A DNA stretch of 64,000 nucleotides, taken from Bactrocera neohumeralis (taxonomy: Eukaryota > Arthropoda > Insecta > Diptera > Tephritidae). The notes beneath the pieces were generated by a model. The model was given only the letters and a program-made list of their open reading frames with translations, was not told the origin of the DNA and did not search any database. The DNA lies in NCBI RefSeq assembly GCF_024586455.1, contig NC_065921.1:41624574-41688573 (forward strand). Reading direction: 5' to 3'. Shown here one piece after another: positions 50,467-60,946 of the stretch (positions are counted from its first letter, which is position 1; the number at the start of each line of letters is the position of its first letter). Position numbers and translations under genes: made by a program.

Positions 50467-50879
50467 CTAAAATTATAAGAGAATGTAAAGTTATTTTAGT
50501 AATGAAAATTTAATGTTTGATAAATTAAAATATCCAAGCAAAGATGCCAACTAAAATATTTTTATACCCAAACACAGTAGCTTACTAAAGAGTATAATAA
50601 TTTCTGACTTTAAATGTACGCAGTGTGTGACATAAAGAACTTGATATAGTAGATATATTTAAATATTTTATACAGTATATTGGTATAATAGCAATTAAAG
50701 TAAGTTAGTTTCGTCTCATTCGTCATATCTACAAACCAAAATGTTCAGTAATATCGACTGCTCACGACTAATTTAATGCGACTAGCGAGAGATGATACCT
50801 ATAGTGGGATACATATCGATAATATCTTAAGTATGTTGCCATTTATATTTTGAGATTCGAGAACAAAAACAAATATTAA

Positions 50880-51560
50880 TCATCCAAAATCGGTTTACAG
50901 TTTTTCAAAATATCCTCAAATAAGATCTATAAATTTTCGCATGCGTTTGAACCAACTGTCGAATCACTTTTGTCACTCTGATTGAGATATCTCCAAAACA
51001 TGCTTTTTGACAACATCAACCACCTCTTCAAATGTCGGAAAACGTTGACCTCTTAGTTTATTTTTAAGAACGGGAATAGAAAAAAACATTCGGTGCCAAA
51101 TCAGGATTATGCGATGGGTGACTCATCAAATTGATGTTTTGAGTGCTCAAAAATGCAGTTTTTCAGGCGATGGGTGAGAGTTTGCATTGTCGTGGTAAAT
51201 ACGAACTTCGGCAGTTGGCTTTCGTGATTTCTTGAAAGGCAACTGCCAAACAGATGATTGTATAACACTCAGATTATATTGCTCTGTGTGGTTTCAGTGT
51301 TATGGTTGCGATATGGCCAATATTTCCAAAAAACAGGCAACCATTTGCTTGGAAGCTTCTTCGTTGCCTGCTGCCATTGATAAACCTTGAGGTTGAGCTT
51401 CATCCTCAAAAATTTAATCAAGTTCATCTATGCGCTCTTGATGAGCTAATACACGTCGAAAGTTTTAAAAAGTAATCGTCCGAAAATGTTCCAGATCAAA
51501 TTCCATTTTTTGGTCGAGGAGAATATTTTAAGTTACTGTAAAAAAGTTACTCAAAAATAT
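50880..51560 (-). pseudogene. Mariner transposase remnant (C-terminal half)
   Basis: The minus-strand translation in broken frames shows QTLTHRLKNC and NIDLMSHPS-like remnants of the HHDNA...HPPYSPDLAP region, then KLRGQRFPTFEEVVDVVKKH and SDKSDSTVGSN-type ends. The order is that of a mariner DD34D transposase C-terminal half. No TIRs were identified. It lies just upstream of the first visible exon of the nahoda-like gene. Confidence 0.6.
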
Positions 51561-51677
51561 GTCAAACTTTACGGTAAAATTGTGAGTTATATAAAAGGCA
51601 ACCGACGTATTTCATTGCGTAACGTTGCGTAGAGAACAGAAAAACTTTGAATACCATAAATACCGTATCTGTATATA

Positions 51678-52466
51678 CAAGGTGCGTTCCAAAGTTAACG
51701 GAACTTAAAAAAAAACAAGAAAAAATTGTTTTTTTGGCAAAATCAATTTCTTTTATTCAAGATAGTCTCCTTCTGCTTCAATACAGCTTTTTGCACGGTC
51801 CAAAAGCATGTCGAACGAGTGTTTAGCTCGTTGGCCGATATGGCCGCCAGTATGCCGGTGCAAGCCTTTTGAGTGGCCTCTACGTCTTCATAACGCTTTC
51901 CTTTCATAGAAAAATACATTTTTCTGAAAAGGAAGTAGTCGCACGTGCCATATCAGGTAAATACGGGGAGTGGTTAATGGTTAAAATGTGATTTTTGGCG
52001 ATAAATCGATGTTTTGGAGATGTTCAATTCAATTTCCATCAATTTCAATAATCATTTCGACTGATTTTTGATGAATTCACGCACAGTTTGGATGAATTTT
52101 CCGGTGATCACGGATTTTGATTGGTCCACATGTTGATCGTGATTTATGTCCTCACGACCACTTTGAAAACGTTGAAACCACTCACGCTCTCTACTACGGG
52201 ATAGGCAATCATCGCCATAAACTTGTTTCATTAATTGAAACGTTTCGGTAAAAGTGTTACCAATTATAAAACAAAACAAAATGTTGGCTCTTTGTTTGAA
52301 GCTCATTTTCGCACCGATAACACAAACATACTGACACTTAAAACACAATAACTTCACTTCCAATCAATGAAATGTTATGAAATTCTCACTGGACAATCGA
52401 TAAAGATAGCAGATTCAAACGTACCAGTCGACATATAGATGGCGCCACCAGGGGGAACACACCTTG
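51678..52466 (-). mobile_element. Internally deleted mariner with TIRs and TA flanks
   Basis: The left end TA|CAAGGTGCGTTCC and right end GGAACACACCTTG|TA are inverted and flanked by TA. The 789-bp length against about 1.3 kb for intact mariners shows an internal deletion. The minus strand keeps the transposase N-terminus (MSFKQRANILFCFIIGNTF at about 52305, FQRFQSGREDI) and the extreme C-terminal part (LLDRAKSCIEAEGDYLE, about 51790). The catalytic core is missing. Confidence 0.85.
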
Positions 52467-52529
52467 TATAGCGGGTTTTGCAATAAGAGCGCTACAAAAG
52501 TTTTTTTTATAATAAAAAAAAACAGTTTG

Positions 52530-53500
52530 AGATATGAATGAAATTTTCTATTCCTGTGAAAGAACATTCGATGCCATTATGTATGGAACTCGATTTCTTT
52601 TGCATGGCCACCACGGGTATGCTGGCAGAAGTCCAGACGCTGAACCCAATTTTCGACGATTTTCAGGCATAAATCGGCCGATACTGCTACAATTTCACGT
52701 TCGATATTCGTACGAAGTTCATCAACCTGCGCTGGCTTGTTGGCATAGACCATAGACTTGACGTAGCCCCACAGAAAATAGTCTAACGGCGTTAAATCGC
52801 ACAACCGAGGCGGCCAATTGGTCTGGGCCATTTCGTGAGATAACAAGTTCACCAAACTTGGTTTTCAATAAATCAATTGTGACATTCGCCGTGTGGCTTG
52901 AGGCGCTATCCAATTGGAAACACATATTGTCCAAGTTCATATCTTTTAATTCGGTCCAAAAATATTCGGTTATCATTGCCGGTATTGATCATCACAGAAG
53001 AAGTGTGGCAGTAGTATGATTTTTTCGGGATACAATGGTGACGCATGGAGTACGTGTGGATTTCTGCCTAACCAATAACGCATATTTTTTTATTTACGAA
53101 GTCATTAAGACTGAAATGAGCTTCATCGCTCAAAATGATTTTTCGATGAAAATCCGGATCATTTTCAAGTTCTTGGTAAGCCTAATTCACAAACATACGA
53201 CGATTCTGGTAGTCAAGCGGTTTCAGTTCTTACATCAATTTGGTCTTACTCGTATAAGAATGTAGTCTAAAAGCTTTTCTCAAAATAAGCCACAATGACG
53301 TCACAGAGATGCCCAACGCTTGAGAACGACGTGTGAGAGACTGATTTGGGTCTTGCTCAATTGATGCGCTAGCGGTAGCAATATTCTCGCAACGGGCACT
53401 TCTTTGTTTACTGGCACGGGAACATTTTGTACTGTGCCTGTGGATTCATATTCAAGATGCTGCTCATTTGTCGCAGTTGCTCATATCGTACGACTATTAC
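52530..53500 (-). pseudogene. Second mariner-superfamily transposase, decayed
   Basis: In broken minus-strand frames: RRSQALGISVTSLWLILRK (DNA-binding part, about 53300), ENDPDFHRKIILSDEAHF (first catalytic Asp region, about 53130), TEYFWTELKDMNLDNMCFQL (about 52950), LTPLDYFLWGYVKS (about 52770) and CQHTRGGHAKEIEFHT (C-terminus). In the second catalytic motif the expected QQDGA reads QLDSA, with the Asp retained. The element differs in subfamily from the 51.7-kb copy. A TIR-like 'TATACAAGGTGGCGC' at about 53650 belongs to a further fragment. Confidence 0.75.
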
Positions 53501-53509
53501 GTATAGCTG

Positions 53510-54310
53510 CCATAAAAACTAAACGACCAAAAATAAAATTCTTGTAAGTTTATTACTTGAATAGATATCTTAACGAAGTTTCACATCGTTTATTCTTCCA
53601 GCCAACGGCACAAGCTCTGAATGAATTATTCAGTTCCAACCGCTATGGTATATACAAGGTGGCGCCCGGTTACTCCGGGGTCTGCCACGCCTGGCAGCAT
53701 CTCGTGTTGTGCCAGTCTCTTCGAGGCGAGCGGCTAAAAGTAGCGTACCATTGTTTATTTACGTGTATTTCGCATGGGTTTACTACACAAATGTCGAGAC
53801 AGAACTGACATTAGAGGTCAATTGCAAAATTTATAGCATCTTCTGATAGGAGGATTACTTTTGCGCCACCGATCAAAACCAAGTTCTTGGAAACCTTTTT
53901 ATTTGTGAAGGGTATTATATGCGATGTAACCGAAATTAACGCTTTTCATGTTTTAATGGAAATAATTTCGAAGGAATTTTCATGTAAAAATTTTAGAGGG
54001 TTGCCACCTATTTGGAACATGTTTTTTTGTCCCGCATGTAGCAAAAACTCTTAAAAAGCGCTTAAAATATTAAACTAATTTTCAATTAAGTCATAATTAT
54101 TTTTTTTCCTTAATAATATACAACCCCGTTCCGCTCCAACTTAGCTCTGCCTTACTTGTATGTACTTCGTTTACTCATTCTTCAGTATTTTTAAATTGCT
54201 GCGCTGCAAAAGTGCAACCATCTCCCAGATAAAAGTATTTCAGCGGCACCTTCATCATGACTGGGTAAATAGGGTCCTAACGTGCTAAGAACATATTAAG
54301 CACAAACCCA
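53510..54310. other. Short gene-less stretch with a TE-end fragment
   Basis: The sequence around 53640-53700 resembles a mariner terminal repeat (TACAAGGTGGCGCC). The rest is AT-rich with no recognised exon. Confidence 0.4.
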
Positions 54311-54311
54311 C

Positions 54312-54516
54312 CTCAGGCATACGAGCGTGTCGTGGCGATATAATTTTTGTGTAATAATTATTATTTTGTTTTCAGAATTTTATTTTTAGTTTTTGCTTAA
54401 TTTTTTTTTGTTTTGCAAGTGCTTATCGCGAGCAAAAGTCACAAACGCAAAGTGTTTAAGCGTCTGTCAGGCTCCACTGAAGTTCTAAGTAGCGCTCAGT
54501 CGAGCAGCTATTTATG
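54312..54516 (-). promoter_or_regulatory. Candidate promoter and first exon upstream of the nahoda-like gene
   Basis: On the minus strand an ATAAATA box (54515-54509) is followed 36 nt later by an arthropod Inr TTCAGTG (A at 54478), then a GC-balanced leader and ATG CCT GAG directly before a good donor (GTGGGT at 54311). The phase (0) would join to the first visible exon, but the product would lack a signal peptide, so other exons probably intervene or this is a 5' UTR exon. The TATA-Inr spacing is a little long. Confidence 0.3.
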
Positions 54517-55289
54517 GTGAATACTAGCATACTGGTGTATATATGTACATGTATATGTACATTTGTGTATATACTCAGCTACTTCCAAACGGTTCGACAC
54601 TTTTATGACTACAGTCTGAATCGGAAGATGTTTGTATGGTATGTGTGTTCGTGTACGTGTGTTGTTACAAAAAGTCAGTCAACGTAAACACGTCTGCCGC
54701 CACTGAATTGTTCTTGAAATGCAGTTATTATTCTTTCAAACAATATATGAGAATTTTAACACACTTCGTCGTATAATTGCATTATTATATATGTAAAATA
54801 ATTATATGTGTGTGAGTTTTTGCGATAAGTAGCTGCTGGAGCCTATACAATCACCCGCACACACGCGGAGTCTACAGTTTTTAATTATTGGGCAAGCAAA
54901 AATTATCTGAGAGCAATACATATAGTATAAGTATATGTAAATACACATATGTATGTATATATTGTAAGTATGTTTGTATGCCGATATATAACGATATTAA
55001 GTTCATCTACGACTCTATTCATTGTGTGTAACGCTTATTAAATAATAATATCTTTTATGTATGTATGTATGTTGGAATGTACGCATAGCATAAAGTGGCA
55101 GTAAACAGTAAATTTTAATGAATGAGAACTAAAACAGCGTCACCTGAAGGCGAAAAATTGCCGCAACACTAGGTTGATGGTTACCTAATTAGAAGATTAC
55201 GGAAAAATAATGGAAAAAAGGAAAAACAAAGTGATAAAGCAAAAAGTACAAAATAAAAAAAATAAAAGCGATAGAAAATCTTTCATAGT

Positions 55290-55790
55290 ATTGTAACGCA
55301 CCAAATACTTCTTCAGCTGTAGTTTCTTCCAGTAGTTTGTCATACACTTATTATAACCTTCGGCTGACTATAAAAAACATTTAATACAAATTTTTATTAT
55401 CGCCTTCAAAAGATACTTCCGAGCCAATCCAGAGAGTTTGTCATACACTTATTATAACCTTCGGCTGAGATATTCTACAGTGCCTTCCGCGATGTTTTTT
55501 CGGGGTGCCATTCATTAGATTGTTAAACTTTGAACACCATATTCATAAACCCACTTCTCGTCTACAGTAATGTAGCGTTTGATAAGTGTAGGATCCTAAC
55601 TACGTTGTCAGGCGTCTCTTTTGCGACCTTTACTAGACGTCGTTTGTGTAAAAGATTCTGATGTTTTGGTACGCGGGTAGCTTTAACCCCTTTCGTAACC
55701 GAAACATTTACCAATATGGTTGAGTCGATCCATATGAGAACCTTTGCTATCTCTCTGATGTCAACACGACGATTTTTTTTATTTTAATAT
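55290..55790 (-). pseudogene. Mariner remnant with an internal 34-bp direct duplication
   Basis: In broken minus-strand frames, REVGL-IWCSKFNNLMNGTP and CMTNYWKKLQLKKYLV resemble the 'DEKWVYEYD...SSEW' region and the C-terminal end of mariner transposases. An exact 34-bp repeat occurs at 55334-55367 and 55435-55468. Confidence 0.5.
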
Positions 55791-55889
55791 TTTCCATTGA
55801 CTCTTAGGTGGCAAGTTAACGATGACCGCACGACCTGCACCGAATGTTTCATGTCACTCACATTTTATATTCGTGAGAAAGTAGATATA

Positions 55890-57015
55890 CAAGTATACCA
55901 TGCGCCAAATCTTCGTCGAAGAAGAGCTGCTTTTGACAGCACGAAAAGGAGCTGCCTTTATGCCGCTGTGTATGAATTTGGTATCCCCACAAAACTAGTA
56001 TGACTGTGTAAACCTACGTTGAGCAATATCAAAAGCTCCGTCAGGATCGGGAAGGACTTCTTCGAGTCGTTATATACCAAACTATTTCAGACAAGGAGTT
56101 AGGATAGGAGAGTTCCTATCGTGCAACTTCTTCAATCTACTGCTGAAAAGAATAATTCGAGTTGCAGAGCTAAATAGAAATGTTACAATCTTCTATATAA
56201 GTGTACAGCTACTGGTGTACACCGATGGCATCGATATCATTGGCCATAACAACCGCGCCGTTAGTTCGGCTCTCTCCAGGTTGGTTAAAAAAGCGAAGCA
56301 AATGGGTCTGGTAGTAAACAAAGGCAATACGAAATAAGTCTTGTCGTCAAACAAACAGTCGTTGCATTCTTGACTTGACTTCCACGTCACTCTACAATCA
56401 TAACTTCGAAGTCGTAGATAATTTCGTCTATCTTGCAACCAGCATTAACACCAACAACAACGTCAGCCTTGAAATACAACGTAGAATAACTCTTGCCAAC
56501 AGGTGTTACTTTGCAATGAGTAGGCAATTGAGAAGTAAATTCCTCTCTCAACGAACAAAAACCAAATTCTACAAGTCACTCATCATCCCCGTCCTGATGT
56601 ATGTATAGTGTGGAGGCATGAACGATGACAACATCTAAAGAATCGGCGTTACGAGTTTTCGTGAGAAGAGTTCTGCGGCGGTTTTTTGATAGTTTGCGCA
56701 TTGGTAAAGGCGAATACCTCAGTCGATGGAACGATGAGCTGTACGAGATATACGACGGCATTGACAGAGTTCAGCGAATTAAAAGACAAAGGTTACGCTG
56801 GTCGTCCGAATGGATGCAAACACTCCAGCTATGAGAATATTCGACGTAGTATTCGCTGGTGGCAGCAGAGGGACAGGAATACCTCCACTCCGTTGGAAAG
56901 ACCAGTTGGAGAGGAACCTGACTACACTTAAAATCTCCAATGGAAGCCAAACAGCGAAAAGGAAGAAAAACTGGCGTGCATGTTGGGTCTACCCCAATAA
57001 AGAAGAAGAAGAAAA
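55890..57015 (+). mobile_element. Degenerate, 5'-truncated RTE LINE copy
   Basis: The copy starts at the middle of the RT ('catgcgccaaatcttc', [14 protein letters not shown]) and runs to the (AAG)n tail at about 57000. It contains relics of the YADD region ('LVYTDGIDIIG'), HNFEVVDNFVYLATSINTNN and RWNDELYEIYDGIDRVQRIK. There are many stops and indels. It has the same orientation as the 25.8-kb copy. Confidence 0.85.
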
Positions 57016-57019
57016 GGTA

Positions 57020-59335
57020 GAAAATTATTGCCTTTCCGAATGATTAATACCTTATATGAAATAATCGACACATCTAACTTTATCATTCTGTTGTTTACAA
57101 ACTTATAGCAAAGATTATAACACGATTTTCCAGAGTCATTTAAATAAGCAGATATTCCTAAGATCTCCGATTAGTAACATCTGCTAATAAAGAAATTTCA
57201 AAAGGAACTAAGATGAAGTAAAAATTTCAAGAATGTCGAGCCTTAGAGCTTTTCTAAAAATTTTAGAGTTGCCTAAAAGTTCACTGCGTTCGCTTAACGC
57301 TCCCACGTAATGATTTATATTTTGCATAAAGCTCAATCTTTTCAATTCTAAAATTCCCATTATATTGGCAATGAATTCGACAATTTTTCATATCAGCATG
57401 ACTGCGTTGAGAGCGAGTGACTTAACAAGTTAAGTGAGAAAACTGAACTCATTTAACAAAGCACTTCATTTTACCTGACGGAGTTTCATCTTATTTTTTT
57501 TGACAGCATATTTTTTAATCATAGAAATAGTTGTCGTTTTCATTTAATCTAACGAAACGAATAATCCATATTTTCTGAAATTTTTATGTCGCTATTAATT
57601 GCAAAGTCAGTTAGATCTGTTTTGTAATGACCTCCCGCCTTTCTGTACTGAAATCAAAGTATCCTGCTAATATCTTGGTATAGGGTTATTTGAAAAGCAA
57701 TGAATACGCCAGCAATATTTGCATCATTCACGATCCCGAGACTAACATTTGTGCTACGGCTCGAGTAACGGAGGGGGATTTGTTCTCGGGAAATAGTCAA
57801 AATTATATGCATGAAATGAAATAAAAGTATCTCAAATTTGAAAATTGTTAAATTTTTTGCTCAAAAACAACACCAAGTTATTAGTTATATCATATCATAA
57901 ATTCTTATATCACATCTCCATTATATTATGGAAATTATTTATCATTTAAATACCATCTGTTGTCTTATTGGTATTATTTAGTTCACATCAAGTATTTTCA
58001 TACAATAAATGCGTGATATATAGTATATATATGTATGTATAATATAAGCACTTAAATGTCTGAATTTGAAAATTTGATAAAGCTTTCTTTATCAGCAAAA
58101 TTCTTCCAACTCTTATCGAACTAACGGTTGGCATATATTGTACCCCTATTGGGTGCAACACTCTTATAAGCTGTCAGATAAGCATTTTTCCTAAATAGTT
58201 GTGAAAATGAAGTGACATCTTGAAGAGAGCAAATTTGATTTTGTCAATTAAGCGATTACAGTGCAGTGCAATATATACTATATATGTACATATGTATTAT
58301 ATATTATACATACTATATATTGATTAAAAATCTAAAATACAAATCTTTCCTCGGCACTCTGGCGCTGCATATTACAAATAAACCCTGACATTAAATTGAT
58401 TTTATTATTTTGATATAAATTATATAAAAATATGAACCATACACGATTTATATCCGATATTTTGTCAAAAAATATGTATGAATCAAACCAGAGCAGAGAG
58501 TTAGCGAGTTAAATTCATCACAAAAGAGTAGCCTCAAACGCCACAAATGTAGTCTAATCGTTAGCTTTATTGATTTTAATAGTTTATACGAGACTTTTTA
58601 TACCAGTTCTCTGTTCGATTCGCCGCTCTACTGAGAGAGATATTGGGGACTTTTGACTGGAATTTTTGGACTAATTTTATGGCATAGCACATTCATATTT
58701 TTTATAACTACTACCGCTTCCTTAGCGCAATAGGAAATGTGTTACAGAATCGCATATAAACATATGTATGTATGGAATCTATGCCATAGATATAGACGTA
58801 CAGGTATATCTACACTATCAAAGTAATTTTTACAATTTACACCTTAGCGTTATAAACAATATTGTTGTTGTTTTCGCACATGCTGCTCGGTTGAAATTAT
58901 AATCACATATAATGTAACACTATAAGTTGAGTCGATATACATATGTATGCTTTTTTTTTGAGACTATGTATAGTACAGCTGGTTAAACAAATGGAAGTTG
59001 CGTAGTTAATAAAAGCGTTGACAAAACTATTTCGCAGAATATGTGGTGAAATTGTTATATTATAATGGGCGGATATTACTTAGTAAGCTCATACGTGATT
59101 TACAATCCTGAAATGGACAGCAGTTTTGTAATAATGCCATCAAACACCCGTGTTTCGGGCATTTGGGCCCATTTGGGTCACATGGTGTGACGAGAGATAG
59201 CACATTTTCCAATTCCAGTTCTTATCAGTTCTTTAGAGGGCATTACTTTATTATATTACTGACACTCATTCAAACATAAAATTTAATTTATAAGTTAGTT
59301 TTCATCCGGGCCACTATGATCTGAAATTTTGTTTT
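57020..59335. other. 2.3 kb without a recognised gene
   Basis: AT-rich, with TATATGTATGTA tracts (58020-58045, 58270-58320, 58755-58775) and scattered short ORFs only. No exon of the nahoda-like gene with chitin-binding-domain character was seen here on the minus strand, though a short one could be missed. Confidence 0.4.
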
Positions 59336-59339
59336 GCAG

Positions 59340-59600
59340 GTTGTACTGTTGCTTAGGACAATAATCCATGGCAAATATCGTGAACATATTTGGTGAAATA
59401 AAAAACTTCTCCATACATAGATTAGAGTTTGATCGATCAGTTTGGAAGGCTCCTATATGCTATAGTGAGCCGATATCGCCGGTTCCGGAAAAAGAGCGGC
59501 TTCTTGAAATAGGACTTTTGTAAACAGTCAGGCGGACATACATAGCTAAATCAACTCAGATAGCAAATAAGTAAATTTGATCTTTTTTTATTATGTATGT
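59340..59600 (+). repeat. Dispersed repeat family A, copy 4
   Basis: The copy contains 'gatcagtttggaaggctcct', 'atatgctatagtgagccgat', 'atcgccggttccggaaaaag', 'gcggcttcttgaaatagg' and 'aaatcaactcagat', following copy 2. It is the most diverged of the four. Confidence 0.55.
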
Positions 59601-59614
59601 ACATATGTATACGT

Positions 59615-60420
59615 TAGGTTAGTTTAGTAGGCCAATGAGCCACGCATAGATTAGTTTTGGTCCTTTGCTTTGGACCCCAGATGAATACTGCGTAGTCTTA
59701 ACAATGCGGCACAAGTGCACAAGAGTTGCTCCATTGTTTTCCTGGTGCTTTGCTCTAGACATTTCCGGCAATCTTCTCGATCTGTCACCCTCGTTCTGGA
59801 GGCATGTGTCGCCACTAGTCAGTGACCAGTTAGTATTCCGACCATGTTCCTACTCTTTCTTTTATGGAGTGCCAATAGCAATTTTGGGTACTTCCGATTT
59901 ACCATTTTGCACATAATTTTTGTAGTTTAACTCCCAGGTAGCACGTTCCATTGGGTTTTAATTTTCTTTACCATGCTTCTGTTCAGATCGTCGTATAGAC
60001 AATGCATGGGTTTCCTAATGTTGATCACGTTTTCGTTTGTGCCGTAAACCAATCTTGGCAATCTCGTGCACTATTTTATTGCCATCGTTACCTTTAAGGC
60101 CTGGAACTCAGTAGAAGTGAAGTTGCTTGCTTCTGGCAACACTTTCCACTACTGCCCTGCTTCCCAAGACACTGCTGGGCGATATGCGATATGATTGCCT
60201 TGATTGCTGCTTGGCGGTCTACGAAGATGTTGACTTTGTCAGCAGGTGCATTATAGTCCAGCTCTGTGGCTTACGCAATAACAAATATCTCAGCTTGAAA
60301 TATAATGCAGCGGCCCGGCAACTTAATAATAAAGTCTGCCTTATGCCTAACTTTGGACAGTATATTCCCGCACCAACTCAATTCTCCATTTTCGAGCCAT
60401 CCGTATAGCTGTTTAGAGTG
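59615..60420 (-). mobile_element. Inverted copy of the RNase-H-bearing LINE family
   Basis: Reverse-complement of 59620-59680 reads the same 3' end as 2360-2425 (a 'gcctggcttattggcc'-like block and 'taacctaa'). Upstream on the minus strand are RNase H relics (QAAIKA, a conserved motif) and a WRHMPPERG/CRKCL-type C-terminus. All frames are broken. Confidence 0.75.
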
Positions 60421-60839
60421 TTGCGCGCAACTAGCATACCTTTACGTCTACCATCTCTTTCTATGTTTATTTCGAATCTTCTTTCGTAGTAGAAAAGTGG
60501 GATCACTTTATATACATATGTATGTATAAGTATATAATTGATTTAGGAATAGACACGGCTTATGCACTTTCAGTATTACACTTCATAAGAAATAAATAAA
60601 TACGAAATTGAGATAATTCATTTCACAAACAATCACATTTATCGTGCTAATGACATACTGAAAAATAACGCGACATATTTTAGGTAAACACATTGTGATA
60701 CCTGGGAGATATGCCACACCTGCACCCCCCATCGAGTATGCGAGATGCCCACTTGACGCGATCTTGAGAATATTTTGATCGTGATAATTTTTGCTTCCTC
60801 TTCATCATTTCACCACTCAAATTGTCAATATTTTGCGTT

Positions 60840-60873
60840 TATATATTTGTGTTCTCGACTTATTGATCAGTAG
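60840..60873 (+). promoter_or_regulatory. Core promoter of the DUF753-like gene (TATA + Inr)
   Basis: TATATATT (60840-60847) lies 29 bp upstream of the A of TCAGT (60867-60871 region, A at 60869), the standard fly TATA/Inr spacing. This predicts a 78-nt 5' UTR to the ATG at 60947. Confidence 0.7.
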
Positions 60874-60946
60874 TCTTTGGTGGATTTTAGAGTGTTAAAG
60901 TTGTCGCGCTTTTCTTCAAGGCACCTTACCTAGACATTTATACAAG

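Noticed and set aside
53557..53808. 83-codon plus-strand ORF with GVCHAWQHLVLCQ
   Set aside because: Considered as an exon of the nahoda-like gene, but it is on the wrong strand, has no chitin-binding-domain match and overlaps a mariner terminal-repeat fragment.
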